Source of the DNA: Oenanthe sinensis
Taxonomy: Eukaryota; Streptophyta; Magnoliopsida; Apiales; Apiaceae
Length of the DNA: 64,000 nucleotides
Direction: 5' to 3'
Assembly (NCBI GenBank): GCA_028671895.1
Contig: CM053804.1
Coordinates: 1,307,001 to 1,371,000 of the forward strand
Part shown: piece after piece, positions 22,155-32,819 of the stretch
Numbering within the stretch: the first letter of the stretch is position 1
Layout: every line of letters starts with the position of its first letter
The notes under the pieces: generated by a model
Told to the model about the DNA's origin: nothing
The model's database searches: none
The model's input: the letters and a program-made list of their open reading frames with translations, nothing else
Program-made: the position numbers and the translations under genes

Positions 22155-25073
22155 GGACTTGTGGGAGATAAATAGATAACAATGCTCACTCTGTTTGAAA
22201 CCAAGATGGCTTGACTTTTTTGTATATATTTTAAAATATTTAATTGTATGATTAAAATTATAAATTATTATATTTTTTTTGTTAATGAAATTATATAATT
22301 GGTATTATAATACATAAATTTAATTTGAAAACAATAATTTAATTTAAGTATTTTAAAATGTGTAGCAAGAAGTTAATCGGATTATATTTGAAAACAGAGG
22401 AGTATTTAGTAATGGAGTAACCAAGAAGTTTCATATATATATATATGGAGAGTAGAGTTCTAAAGTCGTAAGAAAGAAAGTAACTAGTAATATTCTAAAT
22501 AAGTCTTTGCAGGTGTGAACAAGCTAACACACATTTTCAAGTGCTACTGTTCTTTTCCTTATTTATTGACATGGGTAGGAACAAACTGAGAAGATTCTGC
22601 TTAGTTTGAACAAGTGAACATTGGGTCAAGACCGGGGAGGGATTAATTAGGGATGAAATAAGGATTAGCTTGAAAATTTGATTAAATCTTGCAAAATTGT
22701 TGAAATATTTTGCAACTTCGACTAACTTCGAAAAATAGGTGAATACAAATTTATTATATATTTCAACTGCGATTATTTCATAATTTTGATTCCGCCTGTG
22801 AACAACATGTTAAACAATTTGTCAAAAACATAATTATGTAATACGAGTGATTGTGTGTGCAAGTAACAAAATAGTGTGTGACAATAAGCAAATTGTTAAA
22901 GAGAAGGGATAAGAAATGGAGGATGTCTCGAGTCCAGTGCGTAACTGTCTCCTTAAAGTTATTTCGTCTCTCACCGTATGTTTTAGTCGATAGTCTCCCA
23001 GGATAAAACGAGAACACGATGATGTCACGAAGAACAGCACCTTCAACGAGTTTGAACATGGCAAGAAAACTATCACCAGGAAGAGAACGAATGTGCTTAG
23101 GTTTTAGGGCAGAATATTGACTTATGATATTAATCTAAGACCGAAAATGATGAATATATAGACTGAGAAAACTTGGGTGCTATCAATTCTGAATTAATAA
23201 TAATACTTAATATTAAAACAAAATAACGAATTATTATATTGAGCTAAAGCACTGTGAAAATTTGACAGTAACTTTGATCTGAGTTTACTATCGAATACTG
23301 ACAGTAACTTTCCTGACAGTAAGTCAGTAAGTTTGATCCTGACAGTTACTTTGATTTCAGCAAAACTGGTCCAGATTTATTCGCCCCAAAATTTGCTGCA
23401 TTCGTGGACAGTTACTTTGATTTCAGCAAAACTGGTCCGGATTTATTCGCCCCAAATTTTGTTGCATTCGTGTCCGCAAGTCACCCACGCGGGAAGTCCG
23501 AAGGCTTGCGAAGCCACGAATTTGCCCTCAAAATCCCATGATTTGCACCCCTCCGCGCACGTGGGTGGTGGAGCAATACCATACCAACACATCTTAAACA
23601 CTACATAAGTATTCTACTATATAAAATTATGAAAAACTCTTTTCCAATTCAATGTGAGATTCAAGTTCCTATTTCCATATTTCCACTTTCAAGGTACCAA
23701 CTTAATATAATCATATCTCATTGATTCCTTGATCATTTTGAATACTTAAATATGCGTTGAAAAACTCTCTCGAAAAAGAACATACTTCAATCATAACTTG
23801 TTGCGCGCACGCACCCAAGAAATATTCAAACTTATGTTCAAAAAAACTTGACACTGTGAGGCTTCTATTCATATTTTCCAACACAACATGCCATCATTTT
23901 GGTGTTGATTTTCATAGCCAAATAGGCCGCCGGACTATAAATTTTTAATGCAACTAGATGAGGGTCATATACTCATATACTTGTATACGTGTACACATGT
24001 TTCATCACCCAAATCTCTCTTAATTCGTATAAATTTTATTTTTTCCGTTCTTATTTAATTGTCTCTTTTAAAAATATAATATAATATAATTTAATAAATA
24101 AATAATTATATAATACATTTATATATATTAGTTTTAATTATTACATTAAATGATGAGCTTAATTGTAAAATCAAACATTAAAAATAGAAATGTAAGAATA
24201 ATTTTAGAAAAAATATATTGGAACAAAAGATAAATAATTATTTAAAAACAATTTTTTTATAAAAAGAAAACTAAATAAATACGGAAGAAGTAATCATGAA
24301 CGCATAAGCCATTTCCGAAACAACTCATAGAGTGTTTGTTGTTGGTTTTCTAAATCAATCTATTTTACTTGTACAAAAATTTAAACCTCGTCTTTAATTT
24401 TCACTCTTATAAGTCACAAACATTTGCAATTAGAGCGTACATAATTACGGATCTATGCTATATTAATCATTGCAAATATATACGCAAGATGCGCATTTTC
24501 AAAATAGGAAAACATGTTTTTATATATATTTTTTGTTTTGAACTAGCTACACATTTTAAAATGCTCAATAAAATAGTTGGGTATTTTTTTTTGAAATACA
24601 CGAGTGTAGAAAATATTAGGCCTATTTTAAATCTATGAATTGGATCAATATTTTTAATGTTCCAATACTAATATTTTTGATTTATAAATAATAATAAAAA
24701 ATGTTAGGGATTTTTTTTTTTAAATATTTAAATATTTATTCATTATTTCATATAGTAATTTTATATATAATATATGTACTACCATCCATACATCAAAACA
24801 AAAATATAAAAAATTATCTTTAAGATATATAATATATATGCAGGTAGCTACGTATGTATATATAATTTTTGTTAAATACCTAAATTGCTCTTATAATTAT
24901 ACGTTTAAGTAATGAATTTATTTTTTTCGTCGTTATCCAATAAACACAACTAAATCTTATAAATTATAATAATTGATTGACGGGCAAGTAATTATAATAA
25001 ATCTTAGTTGAATTTAAGAAATTGGTCGGCAAGTAATTATATAAATCCTATCTCGGTTGGGAAAAGTTTTACT
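22155..25073. other. Intergenic, LOX upstream to orphan gene
   Basis: Very AT-rich apart from a GC-richer island at about 23470-23580. An open frame of 93 codons on the minus strand at 22778-23059 begins MFKLVEGAVLRD, but nothing else supports it. A 66-bp tandem repeat lies at 23341-23472. No RNA gene was seen. Confidence 0.5.
23341..23472 (+). repeat. 66-bp tandem repeat, two units
   Basis: Units at 23341-23406 and 23407-23472 start GACAGTTACTTTGATTTCAG and differ at only a few positions. Shorter GACAGTAA(C/G) echoes precede them from about 23264. The period is 22 codons, so the open frame through both units is conserved by arithmetic and not necessarily by selection. Confidence 0.85.
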
Positions 25074-25075
25074 AC

Positions 25076-25084
25076 TATATAAAT
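25076..25084 (+). promoter_or_regulatory. Probable TATA box of orphan gene
   Basis: TATATAAAT about 65 bases before the start codon at 25150. Transcription would start near 25110. Confidence 0.5.
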
Positions 25085-25149
25085 ATTTGTATCTGGTGCC
25101 CGTTGAGTTTTAGAAACTTAAAGCAGTAAAAATTTTTTACGAACAATAT

Positions 25150-25959
25150 ATGTTATACATTATGATTGGGTCCGGAGACGATTTCACGTGGGAGGGGCTT
25201 GCATGTCCTCCTCTCGAAGATTATGCATTCAATTTTGATAGTTCTACTATTTTTACCGTTGATGATTGCATGTTCGATCATCCTTTACTCCGAGTTGATG
25301 AAGATGAACACAAGCAAGACGAAAATTTTAATAGGATGGTTGTTGTTAAACCTCCCGCATTAACTAAATGTAATAACACTACTCGTCGTTGTGGGAATCA
25401 TGGAAGAGGGAAGGATTTGAATACTGCTATTCGAGTGATGAATCTGGATGAAGCAGAGGTTAAAGCGTTTCTTAGAGAAACAGAAGAAGTTGCGGAGAGA
25501 CAACGCAAGAAGAGGAAATTTATGGAATGTTATGATTGCGAACAAGTGCGATCAAAGGACATGACGAGGCTGGATGACACAAATCAAGGTGCTGTGAGTA
25601 ACGAGACGAAAATTGATTATCAGTATCAGCCTATGCATGGAAAGGATGATGTATTGAGACTGGATCACAAGAATCAACTTGCAGCGGTGGATAAGTACAA
25701 GAGGCCGATTGGTGGTTATGAATCAAGATTTGAAGCATCGAGGCAGAAGTTACACGTAGCATACGAGCGAGCTAGAGAGGCTAAGCAACAAAAACATATT
25801 CAAGTCATTGATTTTCCAGTGCTAGTACCGGAGCAGCCAAGGTCCAAGGCAAAGGCAAAGGCAAAGCCGAGTTTGAGGCAGAAACTGATGGCCATGGGGA
25901 GCAGAAGCAACAAGAAGTTTCCACCGTTTAAAACGTTCAGTTCTTGTATTAAGTGTTAG
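25150..25959 (+). CDS. Uncharacterised basic protein (orphan, single exon)
   Basis: An open frame of 269 codons, the longest unexplained one in the window, with a TATA box at a proper distance. I do not recognise the family. The N-terminal third is acidic and aromatic (DDFTWEGLACPPLEDYAF). The middle holds a predicted helix with many Glu and Arg (LDEAEVKAFLRETEEVAERQ) running into RKKRKF, a possible nuclear localisation signal. The C-terminus is strongly basic (RSKAKAKAKPSLRQKL and NKKFPPFK). Two repeats of an MTRLDDTNQ / LRLDHKNQ type occur near residues 140-180. The composition suggests a nuclear or nucleic-acid-linked protein, but that is inference. A second Met at 25162 could be the true start. 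No introns or frame breaks were seen. Confidence 0.65.
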   Translation: MLYIMIGSGDDFTWEGLACPPLEDYAFNFDSSTIFTVDDCMFDHPLLRVDEDEHKQDENFNRMVVVKPPALTKCNNTTRRCGNHGRGKDLNTAIRVMNLDEAEVKAFLRETEEVAERQRKKRKFMECYDCEQVRSKDMTRLDDTNQGAVSNETKIDYQYQPMHGKDDVLRLDHKNQLAAVDKYKRPIGGYESRFEASRQKLHVAYERAREAKQQKHIQVIDFPVLVPEQPRSKAKAKAKPSLRQKLMAMGSRSNKKFPPFKTFSSCIKC

Positions 25960-26127
25960 GGCACTCTTTTTCCTCCTTGAGCTTTTTCCCATTGGGTTTT
26001 GCTCTTGTGGGGTTTTAACGAGGCCCTTCTTTTTTATAAAAGAACTGTGTTTGTAAAGTGATATTGTATTAAAATGTTGATATGTGAATGTATTATAATC
26101 TTGTAAAGTTATGAATCTAAACGTAAG

Positions 26128-26690
26128 TATGATCATATATGTGACAGCTAGTGGTCATGAACTTGTACTGTGGTGTTGCAGATGCTTAATTGCTTATGAC
26201 ATTCCAGTGGATCAATGTGGCCTTCTTCAGCTGTTTATATGAATATTTTGTTGAGAGGATCTGATATAGATTTCCAGAAAATTTACATAATTTATAACAT
26301 TGACAACAGTATTTGATTCCATCAACTTAAAAGATCAGACAGATCAGTAGTAAGTAATGTCCATTAGATATATCTGTTTTTCATAGCATATCGAAGGTTA
26401 AGAATTCATATCACTGGCTAATCCAGATTGGAGCCAGATAAGACTACAAACGCGTTAGTTTTTGTTTTGGATATTATGTACATTAACTGATTTTAATTAG
26501 CGTTGAAGTGTTTCTATCTGAGCCAAAAGCAGTTCAGGTGCACTAACTTCTGCTGCAGATAAACGAGTTTATGGATTTGGAGCAAGAACAATTTATTTGA
26601 GCTATTGTTTTGAGTTCGATGCTTAGTTTATCTGAGGCACTGTACATGCAGAACTTTGAAGCACGTTTGTTATCTTCTTGATCAATTTCC
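26128..26690 (+). repeat. Dispersed duplication, copy 2
   Basis: Second copy of 16419-17310, in the same orientation, about 9.7 kb downstream and just after the orphan gene. The part equivalent to about 16493-16866 is missing, joining ATTGCTTATGACATT directly to CCAGTGGATCAATGTGG. Scattered substitutions show an old event. Confidence 0.7.
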
Positions 26691-26899
26691 ACTTATCTGA
26701 AATTGCTTTAGAAAAGAGCAAGATTGTGTCATTAATTTGCTTCTTCACCTAAAATTTTCTCTTACACATTTTGTGTAAGCTTGTGTATGATGGGTTTACG
26801 TAAAATGGCAGCTGAGTGGTGGAACTGAGATGAGAAGGCCATGCATCCTTGTAGGGCATACTTTTTGAGCCGACCTCTCTTTCTAGTCATAGATTCACT

Positions 26900-27151
26900 T
26901 CAATGGGGCAGAGCAACGACTGTCTGCCTGCAGGCGGGTTTCAACAGAGGTGGGAAGCCTGTAAGTGGTTCTAATACAGGAGTACCGTCAGCATTGTAAG
27001 TAGGTCTTACATTTCTTATGAAGAGCTTTGAAGGTGCTGGAGTTTTTGCAACAGAGGAAGTAAAAGATAGCTCTGGAGTTTTTGCAACAGAGGAAGTAAA
27101 AGATAGCAATGTGGTTGTCACACCTTTTTTCTCAGGTTCCATCGTTTTCAA
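26900..27151 (-). CDS. Small ORF with a 12-residue tandem repeat (doubtful)
   Basis: 83 codons from MKTMEPEKKG, with the unit LSFTSSVAKTP(E/A) present twice in tandem (36-bp period, at about 27037 and 27073), then a segment LFIRNVRPTYNADGTPVLEP. I do not recognise it. It has no partner exons or clear promoter. It may be a small real gene, the tail of a decayed one, or chance. Confidence 0.3.
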   Translation of the reverse strand: MKTMEPEKKGVTTTLLSFTSSVAKTPELSFTSSVAKTPAPSKLFIRNVRPTYNADGTPVLEPLTGFPPLLKPACRQTVVALPH

Positions 27152-29212
27152 AGAATTCCAACTTGCCTTTGGAAAAGATTACACTGAAGTGAAAAGCACT
27201 ATGATCTATAGTCTATACATTAATAAGTTTAAGATTTTGAAAAAGAACCCTAAACACATATGAAGGGTTTGACTTTAGTTGAATATTCTGCTCAGGGCAA
27301 TGAGTGTATTAATATTTGAAATGATGTTTTTGATATAATTTATCTAAAATATTGTAAGAAAAATAACATACTGTGTCTCCTCAAAAATAATGCTGCCCGA
27401 AAAATAATGCTTATACAATTACTCAGAGAGCTGTAATGCTCTGTCTCCTCTGTATACCCCCTGACTATGATGGCTTAGGTGAACATATGAAACCATTTAC
27501 TTAACACAATTTAATTTATGCTATTTATGTAAATAATTAGAGAACACTCAGTGAATAACAATGCACTAACGGAAAAAAGAGGAAGGAGAAGATAGGAAGA
27601 TAGAGCAGGATTTAATTTGTTCATGGCAATGTCAACTCTTTCTGCGGCTGCAACATAGAATATAACTTTTAAAGCCATTTCGCTTGCTCATGTCCATCTC
27701 TTTACCTACTAGACTCTGTACATCAACTCTGAATATGATTATAAGGGAGAAAAAAAAGAATCCGAGACAAATCGAGTGTGTAACTCCTCAGTCCTCCCCT
27801 CCCCATGTCTTTATTCAGTTGTCATTGTTGTTGACGTAAACTTTTAGGCACATACTAGCTATTGCCTTGCAAGATTTTAACAGTAAGGACAGATTTTAGT
27901 AGTTTCAGAGTCTATTACACCAAACACAGGGAGTCTGCTAATGCAGCTCTATAAACTAGTAAACTACACACAGATCATCTTCTAAGAAACCCTTTCTATG
28001 AAATGAAAATACCTATGAAACAAAGGATCAGCTATCAGTCGCTCCGTGAAATTTTCAAGGACTCTCTAGATCAACTATTCTATTTTCCCACTTTTTAGTG
28101 TGTAGAAATTCGTGTCAATTTTAGTAGCTGGCCCTTTAAAACTGTAGAAGAGGTGTGGTTATTTATCTCCTCGTCCTTTCTGTGAACTTGATAATGGCAG
28201 CAAAGGAAATTTAATGCTATGGAGACTGAAAGATCTGTCATTCTGGTGCAGTATATAGTTGAAGCTTTTAACATCAACAGAAGCGCATAAATGAGATCAG
28301 TTTTCTTAAATATATTATTGTCTGCAAAATTAATTTAATAGCTTAATGTTATGTTTTCAGGCTCCTGTCAGTTACTAGGGTCTTGCATGATATGGATATT
28401 ATTTCAACTTAGGTACATCGCTGCTGTTCTTGTTTCTTCTGTTCAGTTGTCCTTGTCCTTTTGTTTCTGTGGTTTCCTTTCGTGGTTCTTATGTGATATT
28501 GCCATATTCTGTTGGTTAGGTACTACAAAATATAGTGAAGATTGGACACTTCTGCCATATTCTGTTGGTATATGACCTAGTTATATTGTAGACCTTGAAG
28601 ATGGTTCTACCTGTTCACTTGAGAATAATTTAAAAGTTTTGAACACGTGGCTTAATGCTGCGGTTTTCGTCCAAAAGAATACTACAGGGGGCCTTGCACC
28701 ACTTACTGAAGCCTATCGGTGGATGTTTAGTATTATGAAGTGGTCATAATTACTTGGTATGTATACTGTTAAAAGTTTCACAACATGAGTTATCTAAAAT
28801 TTCCCAATTTAAAGTTAACAGATTGTAAATATTCCCAACATCAAATAAGACATTAGCCTCATATGAATTCCCACGTCTTGATACTGCTCCAATATTACTG
28901 ATGTCAATATGACATGTTGCCAATTAGTATTTACTATGATCCACCTTATAGTTCAGATCGTGCCACTACAAGTCTATCAAAGAGATGTCTGTCTGTCTAC
29001 AACGAAGGAATCAGTCATTACTTTTGTTAATAAACAAGAGTAAACAATAGGGTAGAGAATGATTATATTTGTGAGATTTTCAGAGGTTTTGTTCTTGCAT
29101 TTATGATTATTTTTGGCAGAGCCATATGTATGAATTTTTAGTATTAAATCTTTCTCTGTAAGGGGGTAAGAAGTAGGAATTTTGCTAATTGATCATACAC
29201 TGAGAAATCAAG
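27152..29212. other. Intergenic with a degenerate duplicated segment
   Basis: No intact gene. Blocks at 27640-27745 and 27971-28030 match 29655-29775 and 29815-29875 respectively, so a decayed copy of the membrane-protein fragment at 29213-29904 lies here on the minus strand. The remainder is AT-rich. Confidence 0.5.
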
Positions 29213-29904
29213 ATGTTGATCTATATATATTGGTCAGGGAATGTTTTCCACCAGTCAGAAACTGTGGATCCATCAGAAAATACATGTTTGCCCAACTTCC
29301 CATTGCCTTGCCATTTTTGTAATGCTTTCTCTAGAGCCTCAAGCTTCTACTTTATGTCTTCAAATTTCTCATTTCAAAGCGCCTCCACCTCGGCCCAGAG
29401 AGACGAGCTCGAGATTGACCTAAAGTCTATTTTGGAAGCATGTTCAGACGTAATATCATGTTTTCTTCCATTTTTTGCAAGCAGGTCGTCAAACTTTTTC
29501 TTTTATGTTTATGTTTCTTTGATGGTGATGATAGTAGGGGATTTATAGATGTAGCTGGTTACTTCTTTGTTACTAAATCACCCTTGCTGATGTGGTGTCA
29601 GCTTAGATTGTGTATGATCAATGATGTGCATATAGGTTGTTGCCTGTTGCCTGTTGCCTGTTGCTGCAACATAAAATATAACTTTTAAAGCCATTTCGCC
29701 TGCTGCTAAGAATGCTGTAAATTTCCAAACAATTATACTCATGTCCATCTCTTTACCTACTAGACCTATAAACAATGAGATTGCATTTGTTAGGATCAAG
29801 GAGGAAACTACGCGAGGATCATCTTCTAAGCAACCCTTTTTATGAAATGAAAATGCCAATGAGACAAAAAATGTTCCGAGTTGCCTAGCTAGGAAGATGA
29901 ACAA
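29213..29904 (-). pseudogene. Broken membrane-protein gene fragment, unknown family
   Basis: Minus strand. The block 29660-29904 reads as a membrane protein piece: RQLGTFFVSLAFSFHKKG, then an acidic DDPRVVSSLILTNAISLFIG segment, then KFTAFLAAGEMALKVIFYVA. Downstream on the same strand (about 29520-29250) is a coiled-coil-like sequence with KLEALEKALQKWQGNGK, but with in-frame stops around AEVEAL and FEDIK. Together this looks like a membrane-anchored coiled-coil protein gene that has decayed. I cannot name the family. A partial, more degraded copy lies at 27640-28030. Confidence 0.45.
29641..29664 (+). repeat. TTGCCTG heptamer repeat
   Basis: TTGCCTG is repeated three times and followed by TTGCTGC, next to the membrane-protein fragment. 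Confidence 0.8.
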
Positions 29905-31427
29905 ATTATCATATATTCCGAGTTGCCAATGAATGGTGCATGATTACTTTGATCTCTTTAAATTTAACCGGTTTTCTTGTAATGCATACTATTATTTATC
30001 TGTATCACTTGTCCCGATTTTTGTTCTCAGTGACTGATACAAGATTCAGGATTGTTGCAGAACCGTGCATACATAATTCTAGCCAAAAATAGCCGTCAGT
30101 CTATAACAACAAAGTTGCATTCAAATCTTACACCTCGCTCCCTAATTTTGAAAAGAGAGGAAATCAAGTTAAAGATATACAAAGTAGTTTCACTTTCATT
30201 CCTGTACTCCCGAGTTTTTAAAAAAGAAGAAAACAAATGAAAATGAATGTAAATTAGACATGTTTTCACCTCAAAACTTTTATCCCAATAATTGGGATGA
30301 AAGTATTTACTCCCTTTTCGTTCTTTCCGTTTTTAAAACTCGGAGCAAGGTGTCCGTTTCTAAACGAATGTTAATATATTGCTTAAGCATTTTTTGACCA
30401 CACCTCCCCTTCACTGTCTAAAAATAATAATTTTATTATTAAAATGTTTATAAAAATACAAAAGTAAATAATCCAGTACTTCTCGTTAACTTTTTTTCTA
30501 TATCCGTCCATACACGTAACCTAAAAAAAATCATATTATTAAAAAATTTAATACTAAAATAAAAATAATAGTATTCTTCATTATTCAGACTCCATCAGCA
30601 TCAACTCTAACTCATCTAAATCAAATTCCAACAACTAGTCCCACTACCATTTATGAAGATATGTTTGTTTATTTAATAATCATAAAGTTCCCACTACTTT
30701 AATATTTCTTTTTTAATTTTTTTGTTAAAATTCAAATTTATAATACATAATAAATATTAATTTGACATTTCTTTCTAATTATATTTCAAATACTATCTGT
30801 GATTTTTTTTATATGTAAAATATAAAATCATTTACTAATTAATTAAAAATAAATATATAAAAAATAAATTTTGAATTATACAAAGACAATTATTAAAAGA
30901 GAAATGCTAGATACCCGAAAATTGTCCAAATACTGAATTATCACTTATATAATCGACAATTTTTATAATAATAATATGAGATCCTATGTACGAATTAAAA
31001 TAACTATATGAAAAGATTTGAAATTATTTTTAGGTACATAAAATTGCTCTTATTAAAAAAAATATATATAGATAAATTTTATAGGTTGATGTTATTACAA
31101 AGGGTTTTTGTAATGTATGCTAATGGGCACACGTTAAAAGGTTAGATGTTAAATTTTAATTCGTTTTTTAGTCATTAATAATGATGATTTAGATATCCAT
31201 GACATCAAAGTCACTATTACCGCAACTCCTAGATCCGCGTGCCTATCTCTTTATCTAAATCTCCGTATCTATACCCCTTGTCGTTGATCCCTTCAATTTT
31301 ATCCTTTCTTTCTTACGTTTTCACACACATGTATATATATATAGAAACCCAAGTACATATTATAGAAACAAAGATCATCAACTTTTATTGAGATTTGAAG
31401 TTTCGTGAACAGAGAACATAACTAAAA
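29905..31427. other. Intergenic, LACS upstream
   Basis: AT-rich and without supported genes. A TATATATATAG run at about 31332-31343, roughly 90 bases before the LACS start codon, may serve as its TATA element. Confidence 0.5.
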
Positions 31428-32761
31428 ATGAGTTCCACAGCTGAACAACGTCTTAGTTTGATCCAAAAACATATTCTTCCGGTTGCAGAGGTGGATCATG
31501 ACTCTCCCATCCAACCAAACCACACATCTGCACTCTTTGTTCATGGTAAAACACACACACACACACACTTGCACACATTTGTTTATATATTTGCAGAGTG
31601 TGTCAGTGCATACATGTATTCATGCTTTACCAGTTCTCGTAAAAACCTTAAGATGTTAGAAAGCGGGTTTAACAAGATCATATTATTCAACATCCTCCTC
31701 ACTCGAATAAAATCCATTATGCATGTGCTCCTGCTAATTTAAATATGTATATTCAGATCACAATTTGATATGTTATGTGGTTTGGAAGTTGTAAGAGGTA
31801 GATTTTATTTGTTGAAGATATTGGAATTTTAAAGATGGGGTTAGATATGTTTTAGAATGGTGAGGATAATTGTGTTAACCTGTAAAATTGAAAATTAGTG
31901 TAGGGAAATCAGAAATGAAGGTGAATATCAAACTGTCATAATTTATAGAAAGTAGTTCTTGTATCGGATCTATGTGATCAAAATGGAGTGTGTAATATGA
32001 TCTTGGATTCGGAAGTTTTGGTATTTCTAGTTGGGAGAATTATGTTTGTCTAAGCAGGGAAATGCTATTTCACAATATGATTTAATATTGTTTGTTGGGA
32101 AGCGAGAGTTATGATTGGACAAGGAACTAATTTCATTAGAGAATTTTGTAATAGTATATTGTTGCGGTAGGTAGTAGTTTTAATCGAGGACCCGAACCAA
32201 GTATTGCTTTTATTACTTTAGTGACTGTCATTTTGGTTTATTGGTGACACTTGTTTGTTGGAATGATCATTACATTCATGTATTTTGGCGATGAAATCAT
32301 GCAGGTCAAGGGTACAGTGTAGTTCTTCCTGAAAAACTGCAGACTGGAAAGTGGAACGTTTACAGGTTGGCACCAGATGTTATTTATAATCTGATTATCT
32401 GGATGTAGATATTTATGTTATTTTATAAAATTCGCTAATAACCATATTTCTTTTTGGTAGATCTGCACGCTCCCCTCTGAAACTTCTTACCAGGTTCCCT
32501 GAACATCCTGAAATTGGTACATTGCATGATGTCTTCGTGTAAGAACTATGTTACTTAATTTATTCTTTTTATAAACTTGAAAGATTTATATGATGGAAGT
32601 GCACAAGATCTAATGTTTGATATTATTTATGTTCAGACATGCAGTTGAAACATTTAGAGATTACAAGTACCTGGGTACACGCATTCGAGTAGATGGAACT
32701 GTTGGAGAGTAAGTACACAGTTACCCAACCATTTTGTTTTCTTAGAATGATAAATTGAAAC

Positions 32762-32819
<58 letters not shown>

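Noticed and set aside
22778..23076. Two overlapping minus-strand ORFs, one starting MFKLVEGAVLRD
   Set aside because: No family resemblance, no promoter, and the second half is hydrophobic low-complexity sequence.
23333..23608. 91-codon ORF
   Set aside because: It follows a 66-bp tandem repeat whose period is a multiple of three, so the open frame is expected by chance.
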